Source: a virus. Taken from it: 23,915 nucleotides of DNA. Under the pieces are notes generated by a model, which was not told the origin of the DNA, did no database searches, and saw nothing but the letters and a program-made list of their open reading frames with translations. Shown here piece after piece: positions 9,479 through 16,606 of this stretch (positions are counted from its first letter, which is position 1; each line of letters starts with the position of its first letter). The stretch is from the IMG/VR virus record IMGVR_UViG_3300027782_000360, positions 1 through 23,915 of that record. One strand, written 5' to 3'. Both the position numbers and the translations under genes were made by a program.

Positions 9479-9888
9479 TATCCTCCGAATCTTTGTTTAT
9501 CTTTTTCTTGCGATGCTTTAAATACTGCTGCTGCATTTTTAACAAAATCAAACTGTGATATATCTAATCCAGGTTCTGGTCTTGCAAAATTATTTTCCAC
9601 CATTACTGGGTTCATTCCTAATCCTGGTGCAGAAACCATATCAGACATTCCTGAATATGCTGTTGTATAATCCTCATTCACCATTTCTGCTTTAGTTTCA
9701 TTTAATAGATCAGCAATTGGATCTCCTGTTGAAATTCTAGTTCTCTGTACTGGCGGGGTATACGGTTCGTATTTTGTTACTTTAGAAACTTGTTTTTTAG
9801 GTGCTTCTGTTAGTACATCTGCTAATTCTTCTCTAAGTACTTCTCTTACTGCTTCTTTTATTAATTTTTTAAATAACTCTGTCTTCAT
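9478..9888 (-). CDS. conserved baseplate-operon protein, 136 aa
   Basis: The N-terminal 30 residues form a charged amphipathic helix (MKTELFKKLIKEAVREVLRE) followed by a Pro/Lys/Thr-rich linker. The rest (about 60-136) contains GDPIADLLNETKAEM and FDFVKNAAAVFKASQEKDK. The first-helix pattern LIKEAVREVLREEL is one I associate with T4-like phages of this kind, where similar proteins lie next to gp25, but I know no function. Its last Gly codons form the ribosome binding site for the gp25-like gene. A TATTTATA element ends only three bases before the start codon, so if that is a promoter the message would be leaderless or start inside the gene. Confidence 0.75.
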   Translation of the reverse strand: MKTELFKKLIKEAVREVLREELADVLTEAPKKQVSKVTKYEPYTPPVQRTRISTGDPIADLLNETKAEMVNEDYTTAYSGMSDMVSAPGLGMNPVMVENNFARPEPGLDISQFDFVKNAAAVFKASQEKDKQRFGG

Positions 9889-9889
9889 A

Positions 9890-9902
9890 ATTATAAATAG
9901 TT
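9890..9902 (-). repeat. direct repeat flanking the HNH gene, downstream copy
   Basis: A[A/G]CTATTTATA[A/G]T occurs here and at 10555-10567, one copy on each side of the homing endonuclease gene. It may be a duplicated junction left by insertion of the gene. Confidence 0.4.
9892..9899 (-). promoter_or_regulatory. candidate late element TATTTATA, downstream side of HNH gene
   Basis: The minus strand reads ATATAACTATTTATAATTATG, where the first TAA is the stop of the HNH gene and the final ATG the start of the 136-aa gene. The octamer matches that on the other side of the HNH gene, so the two may be duplicates of one regulatory site. Confidence 0.35.
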
Positions 9903-10542
9903 ATATTACTTTTTTACTTTTCCAGAAGTACCCTCCTGCAGTTCTAGTAGTATCTGTTACATTTGAGATATTTCCCCTGGATATTTGGGTGTTCTCTCCT
10001 GCTTCTTTTATTGATGTGTAGCTTAGTACAAATTCCCCCTGCTTTGTATATTGGTAGATTTCTTTTTTTCTACTCTCTGCAATTCTTTCCTTTGATACAA
10101 TATTCCTTTTCTTACCTTTGCTATTTTTATTTCCTACTAATGCTATTGAAATGTTACCTCTGTGTGTATTTAGCAGGTTTTTATCTTTCCAAAAACCCTC
10201 TTTACCGTATCTGTGGTTACCTTGTCCTTGCATCAAATATGCATAATGCCTTTTTGCCTGCTCATACTCCCTACTTGTTGGGGTGTATCTTTGTTCCTGA
10301 TTACTATTTCGCTTATTACACATTGCTATAAAAGCGAAAGCAACTTTAACATTCTTTGGATAGATTTTCGCCAATATCTTATGGCAGATGTAATGCTCTC
10401 TTGCTGTTAATTTTACAAGGTTTTCCTTTTCATTACTACCACCTAAGCATTTTGGTACGATATGATGTTTTTCCCCATACCCTTGCAGTTCTCTTACTTT
10501 TGCTCGATCAACTATTTCATTATATATTCTTTGATAATTCAT
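9901..10542 (-). CDS. free-standing HNH homing endonuclease with NUMOD-type DNA-binding domain
   Basis: The 213-residue protein has an HNH nuclease core at about 25-54: EKHHIVPKCLGG with the paired His 26-27, then NEKENLVKLTAREHYICHK with Asn 41, His 50 and His 54. A middle section (108-158) with HRYGKEGF and IALVGNKNSKGKKR resembles NUMOD3 linkers. The C-terminus (161-208) matches a NUMOD1/IENR1 helix-turn-helix module, with IYQYTKQGEFVLSYTSIKEA and ISRGNISNV. Such enzymes cut related genomes lacking the insert and spread by recombination; they do not build virions. The gene separates two baseplate genes, has its own TATTTATA element and is flanked by a short direct repeat. All expected motifs are present, so it is probably active. 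Confidence 0.92.
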   Translation of the reverse strand: MNYQRIYNEIVDRAKVRELQGYGEKHHIVPKCLGGSNEKENLVKLTAREHYICHKILAKIYPKNVKVAFAFIAMCNKRNSNQEQRYTPTSREYEQAKRHYAYLMQGQGNHRYGKEGFWKDKNLLNTHRGNISIALVGNKNSKGKKRNIVSKERIAESRKKEIYQYTKQGEFVLSYTSIKEAGENTQISRGNISNVTDTTRTAGGYFWKSKKVI

Positions 10543-10554
10543 TAAGTCTTCTTT

Positions 10555-10567
10555 ACTATAAATAGCT
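10555..10567 (-). repeat. direct repeat flanking the HNH gene, upstream copy
   Basis: The minus strand reads AGCTATTTATAGT, matching 11 of 13 positions of the copy at 9890-9902 on the other side of the endonuclease gene. The nine-base core CTATTTATA is identical. Confidence 0.4.
10557..10564 (-). promoter_or_regulatory. candidate late element TATTTATA before HNH gene
   Basis: The octamer lies 14 bases before the HNH start, in the gap after the coiled-coil virion gene. It could be a late promoter for the endonuclease or the original promoter of the interrupted operon. Confidence 0.35.
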
Positions 10568-10572
10568 TATAT

Positions 10573-11388
10573 TTATGAAAACCTTTGATTATCTATTCTA
10601 AATTTAATTTCATCTAGGAGTACTTTTGTATCTGAACTAAACGAGGATGGTCCATATAGTACGATTATCCCGACTCTATCTTTTGCTACTGCGTACCTCC
10701 TAGGTGCAATAGATGGTGAATTTGGATCATTCATTATTGATAATTCGTAGCCTCTATAGTAATAGTCTGGATCTGGAGCACCTGTACTATCTGTTGGAGT
10801 GCCTTCTGACCCTGTATTTTGGGGAGGTTGAGCTACCGCTACTATTTGACTTAATTGTCCGGAATCTGTACTACATCCTTGAATCGCTATATCAATTGCT
10901 TCTAATCTCTTTTTTATTCCTTCTAATGTAACTGAAGCTATATTAATTACTCCTAATATCCCAGCTTTATCTGCTTCTAATGAATCTAGTAACTTGTTTA
11001 ATTTAATTAACCTGTCACTTAACTTAGTTAATGTAGAATACGGTACTCCTTTTACAATTCCTCCTGATTGTCCTGGTATAAATGTAAGTACTGTAGGTAT
11101 TGGGATAGATGTTATAAATGATATTGCAATTCTAGCAACTCTAATACTAGCATCTAGTTTACTTGCTACACTTCTTAATTTTTTTATTCTTCTTTCTAAT
11201 GCATTTATATTCTTAAGTAGATTGTTTTTTATTCTTATAATTTTTTCAATCTCTTTTGCATTTGGACATTGACTTGAAAACTTAGAAAGTATATTAAGTA
11301 CCTGGTTTACTAACTGGCTTATAAGCTTTCCTTGTATAGAACCAACTTGTCTTGCGATAATTCCTGATAGTTGCGGTATTTTTGCCAT
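10573..11388 (-). CDS. coiled-coil virion protein of baseplate operon, 271 aa
   Basis: Residues about 40-185 are long helices with heptad-like spacing (KNNLLKNINALERRIKKLRS; LIKLNKLLDSLEADKAGIL), broken by a hydrophobic Ile/Pro stretch near 88-105. A short Gly/Thr/Pro-rich linker (about 185-205) leads to a compact C-terminal domain with NDPNSPSIAPRRYAVAKD and SSFSSDTKVLLDEIKFRID. I recall that C-terminal motif from structural proteins of T4-like marine phages, always without a defined role. The coiled-coil body and the position between spike and wedge genes would suit a hub or tape-measure-associated protein, but that is inference. The start overlaps the spike gene stop as TAATG. Confidence 0.75.
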   Translation of the reverse strand: MAKIPQLSGIIARQVGSIQGKLISQLVNQVLNILSKFSSQCPNAKEIEKIIRIKNNLLKNINALERRIKKLRSVASKLDASIRVARIAISFITSIPIPTVLTFIPGQSGGIVKGVPYSTLTKLSDRLIKLNKLLDSLEADKAGILGVINIASVTLEGIKKRLEAIDIAIQGCSTDSGQLSQIVAVAQPPQNTGSEGTPTDSTGAPDPDYYYRGYELSIMNDPNSPSIAPRRYAVAKDRVGIIVLYGPSSFSSDTKVLLDEIKFRIDNQRFS

Positions 11389-12524
11389 TATTCTATAAAT
11401 ACTTTTGTGGATTTAAATAACTTAAACTGTGTTTTCAACGACTTCACTGTTGCTTTTAGTACTGGTCCTGTTGCATTTAACTGCGTTACTGGTCCTGCTC
11501 CAACAGCAGATGCACTGCTCATTGATGTTGCAACAGTATCTAGAGCATCTAGCAAAACACCTAACCAATTCTCTAGCTGTTTACCTAGTACAGCTGGCTG
11601 TTGTACGCTAGGAGTTGCAGTTCTTGCTTTCTTACCTATATATATTTTTTTAGCATCTATACAAAAATAGTCTGTAGCGTCTATGTTTACTGTATTTGCA
11701 TTTAACCCTATAGATTGTTTTGCAGATATAAATGCACTTTCTTCTTTTGCATTAAAATATAACCTTCCTCCATTAATAACTACTTGATTTCCTTTAAATT
11801 GATCTGAGGTTCTAGGGATCTCAGTATAGGAATCTCTTTTAGTATTTGCTGAAGTTAGTAATATTTTATGATCTGATAAAAAGTATATTGAATTAAAATC
11901 ATCATTTATATTTTCATAAATAGGTGAATTACCTTCTGTAGTTTTTATCTGCCCATTACTTACTACTACGTATGGATTTGGGGATACTCCTTCTACTTGC
12001 GGATTAGTACCGTATCCACTAAATCTAATACTTTGACCTAACCTTCCTTCAATTAACGTATCTCCAGGATTAGCTTGCAGGGGATTTATCGTTGATACTT
12101 CTTCTTGCCCTCCTAGTAAACTTCCCTCCCATTCAGGTTGCTTAGTATCAGGTGCAGCACCATGATGTGGATGATTCCATATGTTAACTACTTTTCCCCA
12201 GTACTTAACTGTAGCAGAGGGGTTTGCTATGCTATTTGCTCCTGGTCCTGTAATTATCTCAACTACTTCCCCTGGTAGTGGTAGTCTTCTAGATGATGAA
12301 TCTCCTTGGTATGCAAAACGAAGTGCATCAGGGATACTTTCATCTGTAGCTATTTTAGGTAGTCTATAATATACTCCGTTTAACATAGAACTATCTTTAC
12401 AGTCTGGATCATCTAAAGATGTAAGTATTTTGACTACTTTACCGTAAATACTTGCTGATTTCTTTGATTTTGTAGATGAACCTTGCTTGCCTGTACTATA
12501 CTGTATATGCGAGGTATATGCCAT
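11388..12524 (-). CDS. baseplate hub/central spike protein with OB-fold, gp5-like without lysozyme
   Basis: Residues about 25-135 resemble the OB-fold of gp5/VgrG-type spikes: ASIYGKVVKILTSLDD, LPLPGEVVEIITGPG and KYWGKVVNIWNHPHH. A GRLGQSIRFSGYG segment follows near 158-170. The region 225-300 has repeated short strands typical of spike shafts (SDHKILLTSANTK, NGGRLYFNAKEESAFIS, ANTVNIDATDYFCIDAKKIY). The C-terminal helix (about 313-333) with AVLGKQLENWLGVLLDALDT is common in such proteins. No lysozyme domain is visible, unlike T4 gp5. The protein would form the trimeric spike under the hub that pierces the outer membrane. Both ends overlap neighbours as TAATG. The family call is good; trimerisation is inferred. 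Confidence 0.82.
   Translation of the reverse strand: MAYTSHIQYSTGKQGSSTKSKKSASIYGKVVKILTSLDDPDCKDSSMLNGVYYRLPKIATDESIPDALRFAYQGDSSSRRLPLPGEVVEIITGPGANSIANPSATVKYWGKVVNIWNHPHHGAAPDTKQPEWEGSLLGGQEEVSTINPLQANPGDTLIEGRLGQSIRFSGYGTNPQVEGVSPNPYVVVSNGQIKTTEGNSPIYENINDDFNSIYFLSDHKILLTSANTKRDSYTEIPRTSDQFKGNQVVINGGRLYFNAKEESAFISAKQSIGLNANTVNIDATDYFCIDAKKIYIGKKARTATPSVQQPAVLGKQLENWLGVLLDALDTVATSMSSASAVGAGPVTQLNATGPVLKATVKSLKTQFKLFKSTKVFIE
11394..11401 (-). promoter_or_regulatory. candidate late element TATTTATA inside the end of the spike gene
   Basis: The minus strand reads AAAGTATTTATAGAATAATG; the octamer encodes part of the last residues (VFI) of the spike protein and ends five bases before the next start. 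It may be chance or an internal promoter. Confidence 0.25.
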
Positions 12525-12871
12525 TATTCTTTTTCATCATTTAACTTCTTACCTAACTCTTCACTCTGCTCCATTAGTTTTGCGAGTTCTTCAGGGTTAA
12601 AGAAATCAGCTTCTGTAGATTTTCCTCCTCCTTCTATTCTTTGAACTATAGCAAGCATTTTTATCAAATGCTCATCATTCTTAACTCCTACTTCTAGGTA
12701 TTCTTTTATCATTGGAACTACTAATGTTGCATCTCCTACATTTTCTACAAGAGGTTTTAGTTCGCCAATAAGAGCGTTAATCTGTAATTCTTTTCTTTTA
12801 GAGTTATCATATACCTCCTTCAGTACATCAGATACTGTCTTTTTACCGAATATTACTGTTTCTAATCCCAT
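12524..12871 (-). CDS. conserved helical protein upstream of spike gene, 115 aa
   Basis: The mostly helical, charged 115-residue protein starts MGLETVIFGKKTVSDVLKEV and ends in a Glu/Lys-rich tail (MEQSEELGKKLNDEKE). A Gly-rich loop near 80 (RIEGGGKS) separates the helices. I recognise no family. It overlaps the spike gene as TAATG, so it should be translated with it; a chaperone or assembly role would fit but is guesswork. A one-mismatch version of the TATTTATA element (ATATTTATT) lies 13 bases upstream. Confidence 0.72.
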   Translation of the reverse strand: MGLETVIFGKKTVSDVLKEVYDNSKRKELQINALIGELKPLVENVGDATLVVPMIKEYLEVGVKNDEHLIKMLAIVQRIEGGGKSTEADFFNPEELAKLMEQSEELGKKLNDEKE

Positions 12872-12884
12872 ACTCTATTTATTT

Positions 12885-12892
12885 AATAAATA
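12885..12892 (-). promoter_or_regulatory. weak match to late element (TATTTATT)
   Basis: The minus strand reads CTAATATTTATTAAATAAATAG in the 21-base gap between the sigma-factor gene and the 115-aa gene. It differs from TATTTATA at one position and could start the baseplate transcript. Confidence 0.22.
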
Positions 12893-13603
12893 TTAGGTAA
12901 GATTATATTCTACTACAACACCGCTATCTATATAGTTTTTTTGCATAAGTATAAACTCATCTCGTAATTTATTTATAACTCTGGTAAGTGTTGGAGTCTC
13001 ACATTCAGTCATTTCCCTGATGTATATATATAGTGCTTTCTTTTTAAAGATCTCTACATCATGCCTAGTTCTAAATAGGGTTAATACTGCATCTGCTACT
13101 TCTTTATCCTGTTCTTTAGTAAATAATTCCTCAAAATTATCATAACAATTTTCTACAAAAGTATCTACCATTTTAGCGATAGGTATTTTTCTTGTATTGA
13201 TATCCTCTATGTTACTTTCATATGAATCATGAATTTCGTCAAAGGAACCTACCTGTTTTAACTTCTTATAGTTATTGTTATTATATTGAATTAACCATCT
13301 TTTAATAATAGTCTGAAAATAAGAGAATGCTTTTGCTCCATTCTCAGGATTAAATCCTCCTAATTTTTCTTCTACAATAACAACCATTACATCATGTTTA
13401 AGGTCTTCCACACTCTCTACATCCATATAGTAGAATTTAAAAGTATGGATGATATTCTCAATCATCTTATAAAATGGGTAGTATAGTTCTTTAGAAAATA
13501 ACCTGCTTCGGAAAACAGGGTCAGAGGACGCATTATATAATATTATTGCATCCTCTGTCTCTTGTGTAAAGTAGTAATTACTCTTGTTTGCTTCTTTCTC
13601 CAT
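12893..13603 (-). CDS. late-transcription RNA polymerase sigma factor, gp55-like
   Basis: The 236-residue protein resembles the small sigma factors (T4 gp55 type) that direct host RNA polymerase to late promoters. Residues 11-24 (YFTQETEDAIILYN) and 62-74 (VESVEDLKHDVMV) match the start of sigma region 2. The 84-108 block with FNPENGAKAFSYFQTI and KRWLIQYN matches the conserved DNA-melting region, in which F-x-P-x-x-x-x-A-x-x-Y-F is a hallmark. A normal region 4 is not evident; the C-terminal 80 residues are helical, with LTRVINKLRDEFI. The start overlaps the upstream membrane-protein gene by 26 bases, and an AGGA lies just before the ATG. Position directly upstream of baseplate genes agrees with a late-gene regulator. 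Confidence 0.85.
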   Translation of the reverse strand: MEKEANKSNYYFTQETEDAIILYNASSDPVFRSRLFSKELYYPFYKMIENIIHTFKFYYMDVESVEDLKHDVMVVIVEEKLGGFNPENGAKAFSYFQTIIKRWLIQYNNNNYKKLKQVGSFDEIHDSYESNIEDINTRKIPIAKMVDTFVENCYDNFEELFTKEQDKEVADAVLTLFRTRHDVEIFKKKALYIYIREMTECETPTLTRVINKLRDEFILMQKNYIDSGVVVEYNLT

Positions 13604-13871
13604 ATCCTTTAGGGAGACGGTAGGAGTTTATTAGGTCTTGAATTTCTTTCATAAAATCGAAAAACGTTCCAACTTCATCATCGGATCTAAAATGCCCTTT
13701 CTCGTCTAGTTTGTTAATGTAAAAATCTGATTCTTGTATTGTTAACGAAACCTTTCTTAGATAGTCAATTTGTTCATCGATAATATCTTCTGCTTTTGTA
13801 AGTTTGTTACTTAAATTCCATATTATATAACCACAAACTAGGATTATTAATGATAATATCGCATATATCAT
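13578..13871 (-). CDS. small single-span membrane protein, 97 aa
   Basis: The first 20 residues (MIYAILSLIILVCGYIIWNL) form one membrane helix, followed by a coiled region (about 21-50, KLTKAEDIIDEQIDYLRKV) and a soluble tail with LDEKGHFRSDDEVGTFFDFM. The tail motif is one I have seen beside gp55-like genes of related phages, without known function. The N-terminus probably anchors the protein in the inner membrane with the tail in the cytoplasm. It overlaps the sigma-factor gene by 26 bases and follows the HD-hydrolase gene with a one-base gap. Confidence 0.7.
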   Translation of the reverse strand: MIYAILSLIILVCGYIIWNLSNKLTKAEDIIDEQIDYLRKVSLTIQESDFYINKLDEKGHFRSDDEVGTFFDFMKEIQDLINSYRLPKGYGERSKQE

Positions 13872-13872
13872 A

Positions 13873-14610
13873 CTAAATGTTTTTTAATGCTGCTGCTAAG
13901 CCGGTAGAACTTACTGCTGGCTTTCCTGTACTAGTCCTTGTTTTAATAGGAGTTTGAGCAGGTTCAGGTTGTATATTCTTCCATCTATCGTATTCTATTT
14001 TCGAAGCTAGGAAATCTGCTTGATGTAGAATATGTACTAAATTAGTTCTTAACTTAGAATCTGGGTTAAATGATAGGTAATATGGTTTATTTACATCATC
14101 ATATAATCCATCATGTAATTTAATAGCTAAGAATTCTTTTTCTGACATCTCTATCTTGTTTTTCTGAAGAAGAAATAACGATCTATCTTGAATTAACATA
14201 AAAGATAGTTCTGAATTATGAGTATAAATTTCTCCTAATTTATCTTTTCTCCATTGATCTGTCTGAGGTAGATAATTAGGTTGATTCTTATAACCTATTT
14301 TACCTACATCATGATTAAGAGCTGAAAATACTAATTCTTCATCTGTAAAATCTATAGTAGACCCCATTTCCTCCCATAAGGCTTTAGTCTTTAAAGCACA
14401 ATGAACCACACGATTAACATGATCTATATACCCTCCAGGAAAAGCATTATGAAAAGAAGGTTTACCCGAAGCAGGTGCCATAATCATTTCCTCTGCTAGA
14501 ACTATATATAGATCTTTTAATCTATTTTTTCTATCTCCGGTAATGAAAGCATCTACTATTTTGAGGTGTTTATCCCAATTTGCTTGTATTTGTTCTGCCG
14601 AAAGATTCAT
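13873..14610 (-). CDS. HD-domain phosphohydrolase, 245 aa
   Basis: The metal-binding residues of the HD superfamily are visible in order: His 54 and His 64 (FHNAFPGGYIDHVNRVV), the His 100-Asp 101 pair (SALNHDVGKIG), His 131 (YTHNSELSFM), His 166-Asp 167 (KLHDGLYDD) and Asp 199 (LVHILHQADFLASKIEYD). HD enzymes cleave phosphoesters in nucleotides or RNA; phage versions are often assigned to nucleotide or RNA turnover, but the substrate cannot be read from sequence. The 35-residue tail is Thr/Pro/Ala-rich and probably disordered. The start overlaps the preceding small gene as TAATG. The domain is sure; the function is open. Confidence 0.87.
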   Translation of the reverse strand: MNLSAEQIQANWDKHLKIVDAFITGDRKNRLKDLYIVLAEEMIMAPASGKPSFHNAFPGGYIDHVNRVVHCALKTKALWEEMGSTIDFTDEELVFSALNHDVGKIGYKNQPNYLPQTDQWRKDKLGEIYTHNSELSFMLIQDRSLFLLQKNKIEMSEKEFLAIKLHDGLYDDVNKPYYLSFNPDSKLRTNLVHILHQADFLASKIEYDRWKNIQPEPAQTPIKTRTSTGKPAVSSTGLAAALKNI

Positions 14611-14783
14611 TAGTCTTGGTGCTCTGTATTAAGTAAGGTACGGATATCTCCTATAGCTTCTAATACTACAGATACTTTTTCATAAGCTAGATCTCTATCT
14701 CCTTTATGAATATTATACCCGATATTTTTAACTTCTGCTTCTAATCGTTCTAATTTGATTTGAACTACTTCCTTGTTTCTCAT
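14610..14783 (-). CDS. short helical protein, 57 aa
   Basis: I place the start at the ATG ending at 14783 (MRNKEVVQIKLERLEAEVK), giving 57 residues that are one charged helix pair with coiled-coil spacing. The frame remains open to 14963, but that extension reads as low-complexity, Arg/Lys-rich and AT-skewed sequence unlike its continuation, so I treat it as non-coding. The stop overlaps the HD gene start as TAATG, implying coupling. No family is recognised. Confidence 0.6.
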   Translation of the reverse strand: MRNKEVVQIKLERLEAEVKNIGYNIHKGDRDLAYEKVSVVLEAIGDIRTLLNTEHQD

Positions 14784-14979
14784 TTTGTTTATTTGATTTA
14801 TTAAGTTTATATTATTAATTATTTTAAATATTAATTTATTATAGAGAGAAGTTATGAACTTTTTTTTTGGGAAACAACTCCTGTGAGGTAGAGGATAAAC
14901 TACCTTGAAGAATCGCCGCGCATTCCTATATATACCTCGTTTAATTTCATTAAGTTTTATCATATAATCTATTAATATA
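14784..14979 (-). other. gap between T5orf172-like gene and 57-aa gene
   Basis: The segment contains a locally GC-richer patch (about 14885-14935) inside very AT-rich DNA. On the minus strand that patch holds a small hairpin, GGTAG-8 nt-CTACC, followed by a run of nine A. An upstream in-frame extension of the 57-aa gene covers most of it. It may be a remnant of a former gene; I see no clear promoter or terminator. Confidence 0.35.
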
Positions 14980-15606
14980 TTAAAAAATAATCGGATTTCC
15001 TACCATGAAACTTACCCCTACCTCTCTTACCTTATCAAAAGCAGAAAGAGGATCCATATTGAAAAACTCTCTAGAACTACCCCTATCGGAAGAAACCCTA
15101 AAAGAGGCTAAAGCCTTATGCACTTGTGTTTCTATTTTCATAGCACTTCCTTTTTCAACAGGAATAGCAAACCTAGCTACCCATTCATGTACCGTACCTG
15201 CGTTGTTTATCCCCATAACTCTCCTAGGAACATCAGTAATAGTCATTCCTACCTTAACCAAATCAGGATACCCAGCATTCACAAGAATATACACATATTC
15301 GATATTATCTTTACTTTTACTCTGAATCTTTTTATTTTCTATGCCGTATAAGAATCTCCAGGTAATCCCGTCATCTGTAGTATTTTCAATAACTTCAGTC
15401 GTATACCTTGCAGAAAAGAAGTCAAGGACTTTCTCTGGAGATATATGAGGGACTTTGATTAATAATCGTTCAAAGTTATCCTTCCATAACTGACCGTGTT
15501 CTTCCTGTAATGGCGGTAGTTGACTCCTACTTACATCAACAAGGGTAATTTTTCCCTTCTCTTGAAGAGAAAGTGCTACTTGGTAATCTATTTTGATGAA
15601 ATGCAT
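14980..15606 (-). CDS. T5orf172/GIY-YIG-superfamily nuclease-like protein, 208 aa
   Basis: Residues 102-185 match the T5orf172 (MUG113-like) branch of the GIY-YIG nuclease fold: EYVYILVNAGYPDLVKVGMT contains the modified GIY and YIG strands, Arg 128/129 (VPRRVMGI) follows on the first helix, Glu 159 and His 163 form the E-x-x-x-H helix (KIETQVHKAL), and Glu 180 lies in SSREFF. These positions fit a catalytic site. The first 95 residues are a separate domain I cannot name. Such proteins are often mobile or defence-related nucleases; here the target is unknown. It follows the 65-aa membrane gene by two bases. Fold call fairly firm, activity inferred. Confidence 0.8.
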   Translation of the reverse strand: MHFIKIDYQVALSLQEKGKITLVDVSRSQLPPLQEEHGQLWKDNFERLLIKVPHISPEKVLDFFSARYTTEVIENTTDDGITWRFLYGIENKKIQSKSKDNIEYVYILVNAGYPDLVKVGMTITDVPRRVMGINNAGTVHEWVARFAIPVEKGSAMKIETQVHKALASFRVSSDRGSSREFFNMDPLSAFDKVREVGVSFMVGNPIIF

Positions 15607-15608
15607 AA

Positions 15609-15806
15609 TTATCTAAAAAATGAAATTAAGAAACTGTAGACAAAAATAGCTACATTGATAGGCCAGAGAAGAATTGCCCAAGCAATCTCAATAGAAGTAT
15701 ACGGTTTATCTTGGTTAACCGTAATAATAGCCCGATTGATTAACCAAGCACTTATTAATCCAATTAATAGGTATCGGGTACCGTAAAATAGTAAACATGA
15801 TATCAT
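15609..15806 (-). CDS. small two-span membrane protein, 65 aa
   Basis: Two hydrophobic helices are visible, about 4-26 (CLLFYGTRYLLIGLISAWLI) and 42-63 (AWAILLWPINVAIFVYSFLI), joined by a polar loop with NQDKPYTS. No family is recognised. It ends two bases before the T5orf172-like gene and probably shares its transcript. Small inner-membrane proteins of phages often act in exclusion or lysis control, but nothing here points to one of these. Confidence 0.6.
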   Translation of the reverse strand: MISCLLFYGTRYLLIGLISAWLINRAIITVNQDKPYTSIEIAWAILLWPINVAIFVYSFLISFFR

Positions 15807-15837
15807 AACTAATTAATTTATAATAGAAAGATAAGAA

Positions 15838-16272
15838 CTAATCTTGTGATTTCCAACTATTCTTAGGAAAAAATACCTTATAAAATTGCATTAAAAGTGC
15901 GCAGTTTTCATACATTTCAACTTCTTCAAAAAATTCAATCATCTCGGTTAGTGCATAATTTATAGATTGCTCTCCAAGCAAGTCTTTTAATTCATATAGC
16001 GTATCCAACTGTGACAGATCAATTCTCTCAAGGTATCTTATAAGCCTAGTAAAGTACTTTATCTTGATTGAATCCCTTACCGTAGCGAAAGATTCTTGAT
16101 ATCTACTATCATACATCTGCTCCATTATAGAATAATTCTCTACACCCTTTATTGTCATTCCTAAAAGTATATAGGTATTATGTAGTAAATCATATACTTC
16201 ATTTTCCTGATATTCCTCTGCATGACTACTTTCAAAAATATTGAAAAGCGTAATTTTATCTATCTCCCTCAC
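15838..16272 (-). CDS. unknown helical protein, 144 aa, GTG start
   Basis: The start is a GTG ending at 16272, preceded 13 bases upstream by the TATTTATA element; the next in-frame ATG would remove over 35 residues. The protein is acidic and helical throughout, e.g. YLERIDLSQLDTLYELKDLL and EMIEFFEEVEMYENCALLM, with no membrane segment, signal or metal motif. I recognise no family. It is the first gene after the gene-poor region, so it probably begins the transcript that continues into the membrane and nuclease genes. Confidence 0.65.
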   Translation of the reverse strand: MREIDKITLFNIFESSHAEEYQENEVYDLLHNTYILLGMTIKGVENYSIMEQMYDSRYQESFATVRDSIKIKYFTRLIRYLERIDLSQLDTLYELKDLLGEQSINYALTEMIEFFEEVEMYENCALLMQFYKVFFPKNSWKSQD

Positions 16273-16285
16273 TAATACTCTTTTC

Positions 16286-16293
16286 TATAAATA
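16286..16293 (-). promoter_or_regulatory. candidate late element TATTTATA before 144-aa gene
   Basis: The minus strand reads TAATATATATTTATAGAAAAG, 13 bases before the GTG start of the 144-aa gene. A TTGACA lies about 20 bases further upstream, so a host-like promoter is also possible. Confidence 0.38.
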
Positions 16294-16578
16294 TATATTA
16301 ATCACATATACAAAAAATTGTCAAAATTTTTTTCTTTGATTTTATGAAAAAATACCCAAAAAGTAGAGTAGGAAAATAAAAACCTTTTTACTATATTAGA
16401 GTATCAATACAAAGCATCATAAACTGAAAAGCACGGCATTTCAAATGCTCGGTCTTTGACTCAACATATAATAGTTATTTGACATATTGAAATAAAGAGG
16501 GTGAGGGGTATAGGTGGTAACTCGTGCTTGAAGTAAAGCAGCTATATAGATCAAACTTAGAAAGAAGAGAATACCTTG

Positions 16579-16606
16579 CTCTCCTAGTACGTATAGGTAG
16601 GGAGAG
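16579..16606. other. stem-loop CTCTCC/GGAGAG
   Basis: Six perfect base pairs (16579-16584 with 16601-16606) enclose a 16-base loop containing TACGTA. It lies inside the block shared with the far-right gene-poor region; no U-run follows, so it is not a simple terminator. Confidence 0.4.

Noticed and set aside
9963-10565. Long plus-strand frames opposite the HNH and coiled-coil genes
   Set aside because: They lie fully antisense to well-supported minus-strand genes, are low-complexity hydrophobic sequences, and have no promoter of either type.
14784-14963. 60-residue N-terminal extension of the 57-aa gene
   Set aside because: The extension is basic and composition-shifted and runs through a nine-A tract, while the internal ATG starts a uniform helical protein. 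It remains possible.
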